A stretch of DNA of 64,000 bases from Akkermansia muciniphila (GCA_945861535.1 CAMAUZ010000021.1:1-64000), one strand, 5' to 3'; counted from the stretch's first letter, positions 17,622 through 27,918 are shown. Made by a program: numbers and translations. The notes: generated by a model not told the origin, from the letters alone.

Positions 17622-18809
17622 ATGCACTCAACCCGCCGCCTCCTCTCCTCCGCCGTCCTCGCCCTGCTGGTTCAATTCACCGTCGCCGACGCCGCGCGTG
17701 CCGCCGGTGCCGTGGCGCTGGGTGGAATCAAAACCCAGGCCGACCTCACGGCCGCGATCACAGCCACCACCGATCCGGCGGCGAAGCGCGCGCTGCAAAC
17801 GCACGCCGCCGCCATCCTCGCCGCCGCGGCGAAAAAGCCCCACGTCGATCACGTCGTCGCCACGCTCGACAAAGCGCCCGGCACCTACACGAAAACCAAC
17901 ACCGCGCCCGCCGATCTCAAGGCCGCCCTCGGTGCCGAGGCCGCGCTGTTCGACACGTTGAAAATGGTGAACCTCGGCAGCGCGGCCTTGGGCATCAAAG
18001 GCAAGCGCGAGACCGATCCCTTCGATCAGGCCTTCTACGAGCACCTCGGCCACATCAGCGATCTCGAGAGCCTCACCATTCTCAACACCACCGCGCAGAA
18101 TGACTGGCTCATTCCGCTGACCAATCTCCACGCGCTCACCCGGCTCGACATCATCAACCAGGCCAAGCTCAACGACACCGGCCTCGCGCACCTCGCCAGC
18201 CTCAAGCAGCTCGAGCGCTTCGCCTACATCGGCACGTCGATGACCGGCAAACCGTTCAAGGATTTCGCGGGCTGGACGAAGCTCAAAAGCTCCAGCTTCC
18301 GCGGCAGCCGGCTCGACGACGAAGGACTCCAGTACCTCTGCGAACGCTTCCCCACCTACGAAACCCTCAGCCTCGCCCATGCGCATTTCAGCGACGCGGC
18401 GGCGGTTCATCTCGCGAAGCTCAAGAATCTGAAGGGCCTCGAACTCGGCTCGACCAAGGCCACGTCGCAGACGCTCCGGCATCTGCTCGGCCTGCCGCTC
18501 GAATATTTCCAGCTCGGCGAAGGCGTCGATTCCGCCGGGTGCATCGACATCCTCAAGGAAATCAAAACGCTCAAGCGCCTGACCTTGAGCAACGGCAAAA
18601 TGCTCACCGACGCCGACCTCAAAACCGTGGCCGGCATGACGCATCTCGAACACTTGGAACTGGGCGGCCTGCCATTGCCGCCCGCGCGCCTGCCGGTGCT
18701 CAAGCAGTTTGCCTTCCTCAAATCCATGCGCCTCGTCCCGCCGTATCCGAAAGAAGTGCAGGCGAGCATCAAGGAAGCGCTGCCGAAGGTGGCGCTGCGG
18801 TTTGACTGA
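17622..18809 (+). CDS. Secreted leucine-rich repeat protein
   Basis: 395 residues with a signal peptide (about 1-27, ending ARAA). From about residue 110, irregular LRRs of roughly 24 residues appear: LESLTILNTTAQ, LTRLDIINQAKLNDTGLAHLASL, YETLSLAHAHFSDAAAVHLAKL, LKGLELGSTKAT, LKRLTLSNGKMLTDADLKTVAGM. The LxxLxLxxxxxTDxGLxxL pattern is the cysteine-poor LRR_6 type common in Planctomycetes and Verrucomicrobia. It probably binds a protein or glycan outside the cytoplasm. It resembles the LRR half of the protein at 27956-29842. Confidence 0.82.
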   Translation: MHSTRRLLSSAVLALLVQFTVADAARAAGAVALGGIKTQADLTAAITATTDPAAKRALQTHAAAILAAAAKKPHVDHVVATLDKAPGTYTKTNTAPADLKAALGAEAALFDTLKMVNLGSAALGIKGKRETDPFDQAFYEHLGHISDLESLTILNTTAQNDWLIPLTNLHALTRLDIINQAKLNDTGLAHLASLKQLERFAYIGTSMTGKPFKDFAGWTKLKSSSFRGSRLDDEGLQYLCERFPTYETLSLAHAHFSDAAAVHLAKLKNLKGLELGSTKATSQTLRHLLGLPLEYFQLGEGVDSAGCIDILKEIKTLKRLTLSNGKMLTDADLKTVAGMTHLEHLELGGLPLPPARLPVLKQFAFLKSMRLVPPYPKEVQASIKEALPKVALRFD

Positions 18810-18847
18810 CCGCTGTAGGCGCCGACGTGAGGAGGCGGACCCGCCCA

Positions 18848-19033
18848 CCCTTGTAGGAGTCGAGGTAACGAGACTCTAACCTTTTCCCCGCGAGACGCGG
18901 CCTGAGTCTCGTGGGCTGACTTGGGCGAGCCGCTGGGAACCGGAACTTGGTTGCCAGACGCCACTCGGAGTGCGTTTGGGCGGTCCGCTCGCGGACGGAG
19001 GCTAGAGTCTCGTTACCTCGACTCCTACAAGGG
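18848..19033. repeat. Perfect 31-bp inverted repeat
   Basis: Arms 18848-18878 and 19003-19033 are exact complements over 31 bases (starting CCCTTGTAGGAGTCGAGG) around a 124-base centre. It lies between convergent genes, so it may end transcripts from both sides. A partial relative, TAGAGTCTC...CTCCTACC, is at about 22204-22230. Confidence 0.85.
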
Positions 19034-19048
19034 AGCGGCGCGCGCGCC

Positions 19049-19867
19049 TCAGTTCGCGGTTTCCACCGCGATCTGCTGCAGTTTGGCGGCGACGCCGGCG
19101 TCGATGGTGAGGCCGGGAAATTTCCGGGGCGCGCCGAGCGGGCTGTCGCGATAGATCGTCGTGTAGAGCACCAGCGCGGCGAGATAATTCCCCTGGTCGC
19201 TCGCGTGCATCCGGTCGGCGTACAACAGGTTGATCGCGGGAAATTTTTTCTGGCAGAGCGCGAAGGCGGTACCCACCCGGGCCAGGCGGACTTGTTCGCC
19301 CAGTTCGAGATCACCCAGGTTTTCCTTCAACGTCGCGTAGCCCCGCCGCAGCTCGGTCGTCATCTCCGCCGGACTGACATGCGTCGTGCGCGCCTTGTCC
19401 ACGGAGTAATAATTGTAGCCGCCCCCGCGCGCCCAAGTTTCGTAGAGGACAATCATGGTGCCGGGGGAATGATCCCGGATGCGGTGGTACAAGGTTTTCC
19501 CGTTCGCGAGGAAATTGGCGAGATTACCCAGGCGCGTCGGCCGGGTGCTCGAGTCCTGCAACACCACCCAATTCCAGGGCCGGGCGTGCAGCGCGAGGGC
19601 CGTTTTCGGTTCGCGCAGATGACGGGACCAGCCCTCGTTCGCCCCGGCGCGCATGGCGACCGCCGCCTGGTGTCCCTTCGCCGCGGCGATGAGCTCGACC
19701 AGTTTCGGGATGCCGCCGTGGTTTTGTACCGCCGGGCAGCCGAAGCCGTAGGTGTAGCTGTTGCCGATGAACAGGATGTTTTCCGCGCTGAACCCCGCGG
19801 CGGGTACGGTCAGCCACAGGCCCAGCAGGGCCGAGGCGCGGAGGCGCGATGTGAACGGGTTGGCCAT
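19049..19867 (-). CDS. Secreted SGNH-hydrolase-like protein
   Basis: 272 residues from ATG 19867, with a signal peptide (about 1-28). SGNH/GDSL block I is ILFIGNSYT (Ser37); block V is DRMH, giving Asp218 and His221 in the usual DxxH spacing. WNWVVLQDSS and GTMIVLYETWARGGG are further core strands. Such enzymes are esterases or polysaccharide deacetylases, often next to sulfatases in polysaccharide loci. A GTG codon at 19888 lies inside the promoter-like pair at 19879-19907 and is rejected as the start. Confidence 0.82.
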   Translation of the reverse strand: MANPFTSRLRASALLGLWLTVPAAGFSAENILFIGNSYTYGFGCPAVQNHGGIPKLVELIAAAKGHQAAVAMRAGANEGWSRHLREPKTALALHARPWNWVVLQDSSTRPTRLGNLANFLANGKTLYHRIRDHSPGTMIVLYETWARGGGYNYYSVDKARTTHVSPAEMTTELRRGYATLKENLGDLELGEQVRLARVGTAFALCQKKFPAINLLYADRMHASDQGNYLAALVLYTTIYRDSPLGAPRKFPGLTIDAGVAAKLQQIAVETAN

Positions 19868-19878
19868 AAGTCGCGGGG

Positions 19879-19907
19879 TAGCTACCACCCAAGGCGGGAA
19901 GATTCAA
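19879..19907 (-). promoter_or_regulatory. Predicted promoter of the SGNH gene
   Basis: Minus strand: TTGAAT (19902-19907), 17 bases, TAGCTA (19879-19884), eleven bases to ATG 19867. Confidence 0.45.
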
Positions 19908-20154
19908 ACGGCAAAAAAGCGAATCATTCACAGCCGTGCAGGCTACGTTGACGCAGGAATCCCAATCCCGTCGCACCGGAATGACCACCTGTCCGCGCCG
20001 GAGGCGTTGTCGGAGCGGCGCCGGAGTGCGCCCGTTCTCGGACGCAGCGGGGTGGAGCGCACGGGGAGGCTCGGTGGTCCAGTGCCCCCGTGCGTGCGGG
20101 CGTCGCTGCGGCCGGGGACGACCGCACTCCGCGGCCGCGGCGCGGCCGGCGGGT

Positions 20155-21945
20155 TCACTTGATCTTCGGCGCATCGAATGTCGCGCCGGACTGGGTGTGG
20201 ACGGCCTTGGTCACTTTGCCGGCTTTGTCCTTGGAAAATTTCACCGTGGCCGGGACGACGCGCCATGCGAACTCGGTGGCTGATTTCGCGAAGATGGGAA
20301 ATTTTGGCTGTCCGGTGAGCTGCGCGAAGACGGTGTCGCCGTCACGCGTGACGGTCATCACCGCGCCGGGGCCGTATTGGTATTGGCCGAGGATCGCGTC
20401 GAGTTCGGCGGCGGTGAGTTTCACCTCCGCTTCCGCGAGGCGCGGGGCCTGGAAGGTCGCGCCGCCCTGTGTGTGCCGTGCGGCGATGACTTCGCGTTTT
20501 TCGTTCCGTAGAAAAACGACCTGCGCATCGGTCACTTTCCAAAAGAACTCGTCCGGTGCGCTGGGGAAAATCTCGGCCTTCGGCTGCCCCGTGAGCTGCG
20601 CGTGGAGCCGGCCGTCCGCGAGCGTCACTGTCATCACGGCGGTCTTGTAATCGTAGCGGCCCGCGAAGTCGGCGAAGGTTTTGCGGTCCACCTGGGGGTC
20701 GGTTTTCAGCGGCGACAGTTTGGCGATTTCCGCGGCGAGGAATTTCCCGGCGATGGTGCGCGTGATGCCCGCAGGGTCGTGGCCGGCGACGGGCGGCATG
20801 GCGTTCGCCAGTGCGATGAGGGTGCAGGCCTGGCCCGGCAACCGCAGCAGATCACTGGACCAGCCGTTCAATCCGCCGCCATGACCGAAGGCGGGCAGGC
20901 GGCTGGCGGGGGAAATCACGAGGCCGTAGCCGTAGCTCATGCCGTCCACGCCGGGCGGGAGCTGGACCGCGGTGGTCATCCGTTTGAATGACTCGGCCTT
21001 CAGGATTTTCCCGCCGAAGAGCGCCTCGCTCCACCGGTGGAGATCGCCGACCGTGGAGTAGAGCGCGCCCGCGCCGCCGGCCCACGACATGTCCCAGTCG
21101 AGCGCGGGCGCGGCTTTGCCGTCGGCGACCGAGTAGCCGCGCGCGAGGCCGGGAGGCGGCGCGGCGTTAACGAGGATGCCGGTGTCGCGCATCCCGAGCG
21201 GCGCGAAAAAAGTGTCCTGCAGAAAGGCCGCAAATGATTTGCCCGCGACCTGCGCGACAATCTCGCCCGCAAGAAAATAGGCGGAGTTGTTGTAGAGAAA
21301 ACCCGCGCCCGGCGCGAAGTCCGCCTTGTCATCACGGAACCAGGCAATGAGTTCCGCGGGGGCGATGGGCCGGCTCACGCGCGCGAGAAACTCCGGCTTG
21401 CTGGTGTAGCTGTGGAGGCCTGAAGTGTGCGTGAGGAGCTGATGCAGCGTGATCTCGCCGCCGCGCGGGAAGCCGGGGAAAAATTTCTCCAGCTTGTCGG
21501 TGAGCGCGAGCTTGCCGTCCTCGGCGAGGCGCAGAATGGCGGCGGCGGTGAACTGTTTCGTCACCGAGCCGATGCGGAATTTGGTTTCCGGCGTCACCGA
21601 GATTTTCTTCTCCAGGTCCGCGAAACCGAAGCCGCCTTGGAAAACGATTTTGCCGTCGCGCGCGACGAGCACGGCGAGGCCGGGAAGGTTGTCACGCGTC
21701 AGTTTTTCGAGATGCGTTTTCAGGCCGTCCTCGAAGGGGGCTTCGGCGGCGCGCAACCCCGTGGCCGCGGAGGCGAGGAGTAGAAACATCGCGACGGCGC
21801 GACGGAATGTTGCGGTCACGGAGCAACGGATCTCGCGGCGTAGCGCAGCGGTCCGGGGCGCGGCGGGCGAGGACGCGCCGGGCGCACGGCGAACCGGGGA
21901 GGTTGCGGGGTTGCGGCGTTCGGGCGTGGATTCGAGGGCATTCAT
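20155..21945 (-). CDS. Class C beta-lactamase-related serine hydrolase with two DUF3471-like domains
   Basis: 596 residues from ATG 21945. The serine-hydrolase domain has S127-x-x-K130 in GSVTKQF, YNNSAY (the YxN motif) and HGGGLNGW (HxG), all present, so it is probably an active peptidase or esterase of the PF00144 group. The C-terminus holds two related units of about 95 residues, each with RYDYKTAVMTVT- or QYQYGPGAVMTVT-like beta strands and ending GATFxAP. Export is likely, but the short hydrophobic stretch MFLLLASAATGLRA is about 53 residues inside this start. A GTG at 21819 would give a cleaner signal peptide. Confidence 0.82.
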   Translation of the reverse strand: MNALESTPERRNPATSPVRRAPGASSPAAPRTAALRREIRCSVTATFRRAVAMFLLLASAATGLRAAEAPFEDGLKTHLEKLTRDNLPGLAVLVARDGKIVFQGGFGFADLEKKISVTPETKFRIGSVTKQFTAAAILRLAEDGKLALTDKLEKFFPGFPRGGEITLHQLLTHTSGLHSYTSKPEFLARVSRPIAPAELIAWFRDDKADFAPGAGFLYNNSAYFLAGEIVAQVAGKSFAAFLQDTFFAPLGMRDTGILVNAAPPPGLARGYSVADGKAAPALDWDMSWAGGAGALYSTVGDLHRWSEALFGGKILKAESFKRMTTAVQLPPGVDGMSYGYGLVISPASRLPAFGHGGGLNGWSSDLLRLPGQACTLIALANAMPPVAGHDPAGITRTIAGKFLAAEIAKLSPLKTDPQVDRKTFADFAGRYDYKTAVMTVTLADGRLHAQLTGQPKAEIFPSAPDEFFWKVTDAQVVFLRNEKREVIAARHTQGGATFQAPRLAEAEVKLTAAELDAILGQYQYGPGAVMTVTRDGDTVFAQLTGQPKFPIFAKSATEFAWRVVPATVKFSKDKAGKVTKAVHTQSGATFDAPKIK

Positions 21946-22234
21946 GGCGGCAGCTTGACGGTGGGAAAAAGCAGTTGGAACCACGAAAGACACGAACGAC
22001 ACGAAAGGGGAAGAGCAAGCGCGAGGCGGCGCGCGACCGGTCCCCGGTCGCAGCGGCAACATCGGAGCCGGGGCGTTCGGAGTTTCCAGCATCGTCGTGG
22101 GTGAGTCGCCGCTGCGGGCGGGGACCGCCCGCGCGCCGAAATGCGGCGGGGGGACGAGCGATTCAGCCCGCACCGCGCTGCTGATTTTCGCGGGGGAGGG
22201 TTAGAGTCTCCTCACGTCGTCTCCTACCAAGGAA
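21946..22234. other. Spacer with short direct and inverted repeats
   Basis: It holds ACCACGAAAGACACGAACGACACGAAAGG (about 21980-22009), a word family that recurs near 48715, 48780 and, inverted, 48905. It also holds the 19-bp palindrome at 22033-22051, present inverted at 17470-17488. No gene is visible. Confidence 0.6.
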
Positions 22235-24685
22235 TTATTTTTTTAGCAGCCGGGCCTTCACCTCGGCGGGGAGCTGGGATTGTTGAATCCAGGTGGTGGC
22301 GGCGGGTTCGTCGGTGCGGAGCCAGTTGCGGGCGACGGCGGCGAGGCGCTGGTCGCGAGTCTCGGGATTGCTGATGGTCGCGGCCCATTGGAGGGCGTTG
22401 GCGGGATCGCTGGCGGCGACGGTCTGGGCGTAGGAGGCGATGGCGGGATCGCGATCGGCCCCGGCGGGCAGGGATTGAATCCATTGGGCGGCGGCGGCGG
22501 GATCTTGCTGCGCCCATTGGCTGGCGACGCTGGTGAGGGCGTCGGTGCGGGCGGTCCCCGCGGGGAAGACGCCGACCCAGGTGGCGGCTTTGTCCGGCTC
22601 GCTGCGCGCCCAGGCGGTGACGACATTTTGCACGGCTTCATTGCGGCCGGGGCCGTTGGGAAGCGACGCGACAAACGTGGCGGCGGCGTGGGGCGCCTGC
22701 TCGGCCCAGGCGGCGCTGATGCTGGCGATGGCCTGCGAACGCTGCGCGCCAGCGGGGAGCTGGGTCGCCCAGGTGACGGCGGCGGTGGGATCATTGCCAG
22801 CCCAGGTGACGAGGATGTTTTCGAGGGTGCCATGGTTGGCGTCGTTGCGCGGGAGGGTGAGGGCGAATGCGGCGGCGGCGGCGGGATCTGATTCCGCCCA
22901 TTGCTGGCTGACTTCGGTGAGGGCGCGGGCGCGCGAGGGTTCGTCGGGGAGTTGGCGCGCCCAGTTCATCGCGCCCTCGACATCCACGCCGGCCCACTGC
23001 GCGGCGACGTTGCCGATGAGGTCGGCGCGCAGATTTCCGGCGGGGAGGGCGGAGACAAATTTCGCGGCGGCCTGCGGATCGGTGGAGGCCATCTGGCTGG
23101 CGATGCTTTGCAGGGCTTCGCGCTGGCCCTGACCGGCGGGAAGTTTCTGCGCCCACGCGGCGGCGGCGTCCGGATCGGCCTGTGCCCATTGGGCGGCGAC
23201 GGTGCCGAGCAGACCGTTGCGCTGCGGACTGGAGGGCAGCGACATCGCCCAGTCGGCGGCCTGCTCGGGGCGCTGTTGCGCGAGCTGGTAGAGGATGCCT
23301 TGCGCGGCGTCGCGCTGGGCGGGGGCGGGGAGGGTCTTGAACCACGCGGTGGCGGCGTCGAGATCGGTGACGGCCCACGAGGAGGCGACGGCGTTCAGGA
23401 GGCTGGTGGTGGCGGAGCCGGGGGGCTGGGTTTGCACGTAGGCGGCGGCGGCGCGCGGGTCGCTGGCGGCCCAGGTGGAGATGATGTTCTGGAGCGTGTT
23501 CTGCCGCACCTGGGTGGCGGTGATGGACTGCGCCCAGGTGAGCGCTGCGTTGGGATCGGACTGTGCGAGGGCGGTAGCTATACTGCCTGAGGCGGCTTGT
23601 TTGGCGCGGCCTTCGGGGAGTTGTTTCACCCACGCGGCGGCGGCGTTGGGATCGGCTCCGGCCCACTGGGAGACGACTGTGTTCACGGCGTCGAGCTGGC
23701 CTTGCGCGGGGCTGAGGGTGAAGGCGAGGTCGAGCGCGGTCTTGGGATGGGTGGCGCCGAGCTGGGCGCAGACGGCCTGGACGGCGCTGCGTTTGCCCTG
23801 GCCCTCGGGCAGGCCCTGCACCCAGGCGGCGGCGGCGGCGGGGTCGCGACCGGCCCATTGCGAAGCGATGCTGCTGATCGCGCCGTCGCGCTGCGGGCCG
23901 GGGGGAAGTTCGCTGAGCGCGCGGCTGGCGGCGGCGGGATCCTGCGCGGCCCAGTTGCCGAGGATGAGTTCGGCGATGCCTTCGGAATCGCGCGGACCTT
24001 CGCGGCTGCGGAGGGCGTTGTGTTGCTTGAGCAGCTCGAAGGCGGCCTGGGGGTCCAGCCCGGCGAGGGTCTGGGCGACGGCCTGGATGGCCTGAATGCG
24101 CGCGGGTCCGGCGGGCAGTCGCGCAGCCCACGCGGAGGCGGCGGGCGCGTCGCTGGCGGTCCACGTTTCGAGAATACTACGGATCGAGTTCTGGCGTTCG
24201 CTGAGATTGCTCAATCCTTGGGCGTGAGTGATGGCGGCCACGGGATCGCCGTCGGCCCAGCGGGCGAGGAGATTTTGGATGAAGCCGGTGCGCAGGTCGG
24301 CCTGGGGAATGGCGCGGGCGTGGACGAGGGCGGCGGGCACGTCGGTGGGGGCGAGGCTGGTGGCGAGTTCGGAGAGCGCGGCCTGACGTTGGTCGGGGGA
24401 GGGATCGCGGAGCGCGTCTTGGATGCGGGCAGGGAGGTCGCCGATGGGCAGATGGGCGCCGACCGGCGAAGGATGGGCCTTGGGCGGACGGGCGGGGATT
24501 GGCGGGACGCCGGGTATGGCCGAGCGCGCGGGCGCGGGCGGCAACGTGGGAGTGAGTTTGGGACCGGGATCGGGAATTTCCGCACGGGGCTGGGGCGGGC
24601 GGACGAACTGACGGTCGAGCAGAATTCCCGCGAGCGCGCCGGTGGCGAGCAGGGCGGCGGCGAGGAGCGGTGGTGGCCAGCGCAT
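22235..24685 (-). CDS. Long 32-residue alpha-helical repeat protein, envelope-anchored
   Basis: 816 residues from ATG 24685. An N-terminal hydrophobic segment (about 5-25) is followed by a Pro-rich linker to about 95. I count 22 tandem units of about 32 residues with consensus WAxxDPxAAAxWAxxLPxGxxRxxAIxxIAxq. Each unit reads as two short amphipathic helices, so the whole is probably an alpha-solenoid scaffold in the periplasm or on the surface. It is not a clear TPR, Sel1 or HEAT repeat by eye. No catalytic motif is present. The longer upstream frame (to 24997) is spacer and has no promoter or leader sense. Confidence 0.8.
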   Translation of the reverse strand: MRWPPPLLAAALLATGALAGILLDRQFVRPPQPRAEIPDPGPKLTPTLPPAPARSAIPGVPPIPARPPKAHPSPVGAHLPIGDLPARIQDALRDPSPDQRQAALSELATSLAPTDVPAALVHARAIPQADLRTGFIQNLLARWADGDPVAAITHAQGLSNLSERQNSIRSILETWTASDAPAASAWAARLPAGPARIQAIQAVAQTLAGLDPQAAFELLKQHNALRSREGPRDSEGIAELILGNWAAQDPAAASRALSELPPGPQRDGAISSIASQWAGRDPAAAAAWVQGLPEGQGKRSAVQAVCAQLGATHPKTALDLAFTLSPAQGQLDAVNTVVSQWAGADPNAAAAWVKQLPEGRAKQAASGSIATALAQSDPNAALTWAQSITATQVRQNTLQNIISTWAASDPRAAAAYVQTQPPGSATTSLLNAVASSWAVTDLDAATAWFKTLPAPAQRDAAQGILYQLAQQRPEQAADWAMSLPSSPQRNGLLGTVAAQWAQADPDAAAAWAQKLPAGQGQREALQSIASQMASTDPQAAAKFVSALPAGNLRADLIGNVAAQWAGVDVEGAMNWARQLPDEPSRARALTEVSQQWAESDPAAAAAFALTLPRNDANHGTLENILVTWAGNDPTAAVTWATQLPAGAQRSQAIASISAAWAEQAPHAAATFVASLPNGPGRNEAVQNVVTAWARSEPDKAATWVGVFPAGTARTDALTSVASQWAQQDPAAAAQWIQSLPAGADRDPAIASYAQTVAASDPANALQWAATISNPETRDQRLAAVARNWLRTDEPAATTWIQQSQLPAEVKARLLKK

Positions 24686-24850
24686 AAATGAAGGTGGGTG
24701 TTGGGTTGGGTTGGGTGGCGGGTTCGCGTCGGCAGTGTTGGTGTCTCGCACGGGGTGTTGTCCGACGGAGAACCTGCGTGGGAGACAGGCTAGGGACGTG
24801 CGTGTTGGTGGAAAGGGAATTTTGAAAAGCGGCGGCGTGGCAGGGCGCGC

Positions 24851-24900
24851 GTGAGCACAGGGGAATTGGGCAGGGGAATTTTGAGCAGCGGAATGAGCGG
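24851..24900. repeat. GTGAGCACAG-type spacer repeat
   Basis: GTGAGCACAGGGGAATTGGGCAGGGGAATTTTGAGCAGCGGAATG-like sequence. Better matched copies are at 50834-50881 and 58436-58487, with a partial relative at 2440-2485. Non-coding. Confidence 0.6.
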
Positions 24901-24993
24901 GGGCGGATGGATGATGCGGTATTTCAAGAACAGGAACGAAGTCAGGCGAACAGACGGCAGCGGCGGGAGCTGGGTTACGGAACGAATTTGAAA

Positions 24994-25088
24994 CCACTAA
25001 CCGGCACTAACTGGCACTAATAAGAAGAGCCAGCAGACTTCACTCCCCGGTGTCGTTCGCATTGGTTTTCATTAGTGCAGGTTAGTGG
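24994..25088. repeat. Dispersed inverted-repeat element, copy 3
   Basis: Left arm 24994-25021 has CCACTAAC plus two units; right arm 25071-25088 has one unit fewer. The centre contains GACTTCACTCCCCGG, aligned with copy 2. GAATTT occurs four bases outside both ends (24984-24989, 25093-25098), the same offset as the GAGTTG pair of copy 1. It lies between the repeat-protein start and the end of a sulfatase gene. Confidence 0.85.
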
Positions 25089-25162
25089 TTTTGAATTTTT
25101 CCCTGCCGAGCAGTTGCCGCATTCAGTTTCGTGTCGTCAGCCCCCGCACCGGACGGACTTCA

Positions 25163-26554
25163 TCATTGTTTCTTCCCGCCCCGACCGCCCTTGCCGGGTG
25201 CGCGGTCGCGCAGGGGCCAGTCGGGATGGGTGGTGCGGGCGGACTGGAAGAGCGCCTCGGCTTTCGCAACCAGCTCGGGTTTGTCGGCGGCGAGATTGGT
25301 TTTTTCACCGGCGTCGGTTTGGAGATTGTAGAGTTCCGTCTTCGCGCTGAGGCCGTTTTTCACGGCCTTCCAGTCGCCGAAGCGGACGGCTTGGAGCGAC
25401 GGGCCTTCGTGCAGTTCCCAGTAGAAGTAATCGCGCTGCGGAGCCGCGCCACCTTTCAGAAAACTCGCAAGCGAGAAGCCGTCGGGCTGGAAGCCGGCGG
25501 GCAGTTTCGCGCCCGCAAGTTCGGTCGCGGTGGGGAGAAAATCCCAGAAGGCCCACGGCTCGTGGCTGACGCGTCCCGCGGGCACCGTACCGGGCCAGCG
25601 CGCGATGGTCGCCTGTCGCAATGCGCCTTCGTAGAGACCGCGCTTGAAGCCGCGCAGGCCGTTGCCGGCCTGATCAAAGAGCTTCCCGATCTCCGACTGC
25701 GGATTGAAGGACGAGCCGTTGTCGCCGGCGGTCATGACGAGAGTTTTTTCGTCGAGGCCGAGTTCCTTCAGCAGCGCGAGCAGACGGCCCACGTCGGCAT
25801 CGAGGCGCGTGACCATCGCGGCGTAATTTTTCTGCTGCGCGGTCCACGGCTTGTCCTTGTAGAGGCCCTGATCGTTGATGTGAAACGCGCCGTGCGGGAG
25901 CGTGATCGAGTAGTAGAGGAAGAACGGCCGGTCCTTGTTTGTTTTCACGAATTTCAGCGTTTCGTCCGCAATGAGATCCTGCGCGTAAATCGGGCCGGTG
26001 CCATCGACCTTGGTGTTGCCGTCGTTGCCCGGCAGCTCGAAACGCTGGTCGTCGCGGTAGAGATATTTCGGGAAGTAGCTGTGCGCGTGACGCTGGCAGT
26101 TGTAGCCGAAGAAGTGATCGAATCCGAGTTTCAGCGGGCTGCCCGTGGTGTCGAACATCCCCATGCCCCACTTGCCCACGCACGCGGTCGCGTAGCCGGC
26201 GGACTTGAGAATCTGCGCGACGGTGACCGTGCCGGCGGGCAGCGGCTTCTGGCCTTCGGTGCCGAGTTCGCGGTTCGCGCGGATGGGCGAATGGCCCGAG
26301 TGCAGCCCGGTGATGAGCGACGTGCGGCTCGGCGCGCAGACACTCGTGCCGCAATAGCCCTGCGTGTAGCGCGTGCCCTCGCGCGCCATGCGGTCGAGGT
26401 GCGGCGTCTGGATGAGCTTCTGCCCGTAACAGCCGAGGTCGCCCTGCGCGAGGTCGTCGCTGAGGATGAAGATGAGGTTGGGCTTGGCGGGCGCGGCGGA
26501 GAGTTGGCCGCAAAGAACGCAAAGAGACGCAAAGAGGGAGAGGAGTGATTTCAT
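25163..26554 (-). CDS. Secreted sulfatase (type I, Cys-type)
   Basis: 463 residues from ATG 26554, with a signal peptide (about 1-20). The sulfatase signature is [11 protein letters not shown] with Cys73, the residue converted to formylglycine. [14 protein letters not shown] supplies the metal Asp pair and VMTAGDNGS the second metal site. It hydrolyses sulfate esters, probably of polysaccharides. Its ATG overlaps the TGA of the upstream sulfatase gene (ATGA), so the two are coupled. It ends in a Gly/Lys-rich tail ([10 protein letters not shown]). Confidence 0.92.
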   Translation of the reverse strand: MKSLLSLFASLCVLCGQLSAAPAKPNLIFILSDDLAQGDLGCYGQKLIQTPHLDRMAREGTRYTQGYCGTSVCAPSRTSLITGLHSGHSPIRANRELGTEGQKPLPAGTVTVAQILKSAGYATACVGKWGMGMFDTTGSPLKLGFDHFFGYNCQRHAHSYFPKYLYRDDQRFELPGNDGNTKVDGTGPIYAQDLIADETLKFVKTNKDRPFFLYYSITLPHGAFHINDQGLYKDKPWTAQQKNYAAMVTRLDADVGRLLALLKELGLDEKTLVMTAGDNGSSFNPQSEIGKLFDQAGNGLRGFKRGLYEGALRQATIARWPGTVPAGRVSHEPWAFWDFLPTATELAGAKLPAGFQPDGFSLASFLKGGAAPQRDYFYWELHEGPSLQAVRFGDWKAVKNGLSAKTELYNLQTDAGEKTNLAADKPELVAKAEALFQSARTTHPDWPLRDRAPGKGGRGGKKQ

Positions 26555-27918
26555 GGGAGAGACTTTCGCCAAGCCAGGGCTGCCGCGCGCAACCGAGTCA
26601 CCGTCGCGGGATCGGCCCCGGCGAGGTTCTTCGTTTCGTTGGGATCGGTGGCGAGATCGTAGAGTTCCGCGCCGGGGCCGTCGGCGTTGACGAGGAGTTT
26701 CCAATCGCCCTCGCGCACGGCGACGTTCGGGGATTTCGCGCCGGGTTCGTTCGGATACGGAAAGGCACGGATGCCCGATTTGCCCACGGGCGCGGGCTGG
26801 CGGCCGTATTCCCAGAAGAGGGGTTGGGTGCGCCCGGTGTTCGCGCCGCGGAACACGGCGGACAAATCTTCACCATCAAACTTCACGCCCGCCGGTGTGG
26901 GCACGCCGGCCAGAGCGCAGAGCGTGGGAAAGAAATCCACGGCGCTGACGACGGTGGCGGTGTTCACGCGGTTGGCAGGAATGACACCGGGCCAGCGCGC
27001 GACGAACGGCGTGCGGATGCCGCCTTCGTAGAGGCTCCACTTCATGCCGCGCAAGCCGCCGGTGCGTGTGCGATTGAGCGAGGGCTCCGGGCCGTTGTCG
27101 CCGGCGAGCAGCACGAGGGTGTTCGTCGCCGCGCCGAGTTCGCGGAGGCCGCCGAGCAGGCGGCCGATTTGCCGGTCGGTCTCCACCAACACGTCGCGAT
27201 ACTTGGCCGCGAACTCGCGCTCATCCTTCCCCTCCTTCGGGCTATACGGCGTGTGGACGTCGTCGAGCCAGAGGTTCACGAGCCACGGCCGGGCGCCGCT
27301 CCGCTTCGCGAAGGCCAATGTCTCGTCCACCATCCAGCGTGTGCGGTCGTGCCGCGCGACCTGCTGCTGCTCGCGATTGGTGGCCCACGGCATGGTCTTG
27401 AGGCCGAGCGGTGCGGCCGGCTCGGGACTCTCGTAGGTGCCCAGCCCGCCATCGTAGCCGTAGGCCGCGAACTTCGGCGCGTCGCTCACGTCGCGGCCGC
27501 CGCCGAGATGCCACTTGCCGATGTGCGCGGTGGCGTAGCCCGCCTGCTTGAACGCACGCACGATCGACGGGGCATTCGGGTCGAGGAAGTCCGCCTGTCC
27601 GCACGCAGCATTGCCCGCGCGGCTCTGGAGAAAACTCGTGATGCGCCAGCGCGCCGGGAACTGTCCGGTGAGCAGCCCGCACCGCGACGGCGAGCAGATC
27701 GGCGACGCGACGTAGAACTGCGTGAAGCGCGTGCCCTCGCGCGCGAGCTGGTCCATGCGCGGCGTGGGCACCCCTGCGCCGCCGTTCGCGCCGAGATCGC
27801 CCCAGCCGAGATCATCCACGAGGATGAAGAGGAGGTTGGGCCGGACGGGCGCGGTTTGGGAATGGCCGCAAAAAACGCAAAGGAACGCAAAAAGGAAGGA
27901 AAGGCGGGTGCGGAGCAT
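26551..27918 (-). CDS. Secreted sulfatase (type I, Cys-type), second of a pair
   Basis: 455 residues with a signal peptide (about 1-22). The signature [11 protein letters not shown] holds Cys75 for formylglycine. [16 protein letters not shown] gives the metal aspartates, and [11 protein letters not shown] the second site. The family is clear; the substrate cannot be read. It is followed with an ATGA overlap by another sulfatase and preceded at 37 bases by the SGNH-LRR gene on the same strand, so the three probably form one operon. Confidence 0.92.
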   Translation of the reverse strand: MLRTRLSFLFAFLCVFCGHSQTAPVRPNLLFILVDDLGWGDLGANGGAGVPTPRMDQLAREGTRFTQFYVASPICSPSRCGLLTGQFPARWRITSFLQSRAGNAACGQADFLDPNAPSIVRAFKQAGYATAHIGKWHLGGGRDVSDAPKFAAYGYDGGLGTYESPEPAAPLGLKTMPWATNREQQQVARHDRTRWMVDETLAFAKRSGARPWLVNLWLDDVHTPYSPKEGKDEREFAAKYRDVLVETDRQIGRLLGGLRELGAATNTLVLLAGDNGPEPSLNRTRTGGLRGMKWSLYEGGIRTPFVARWPGVIPANRVNTATVVSAVDFFPTLCALAGVPTPAGVKFDGEDLSAVFRGANTGRTQPLFWEYGRQPAPVGKSGIRAFPYPNEPGAKSPNVAVREGDWKLLVNADGPGAELYDLATDPNETKNLAGADPATVTRLRAAALAWRKSLP

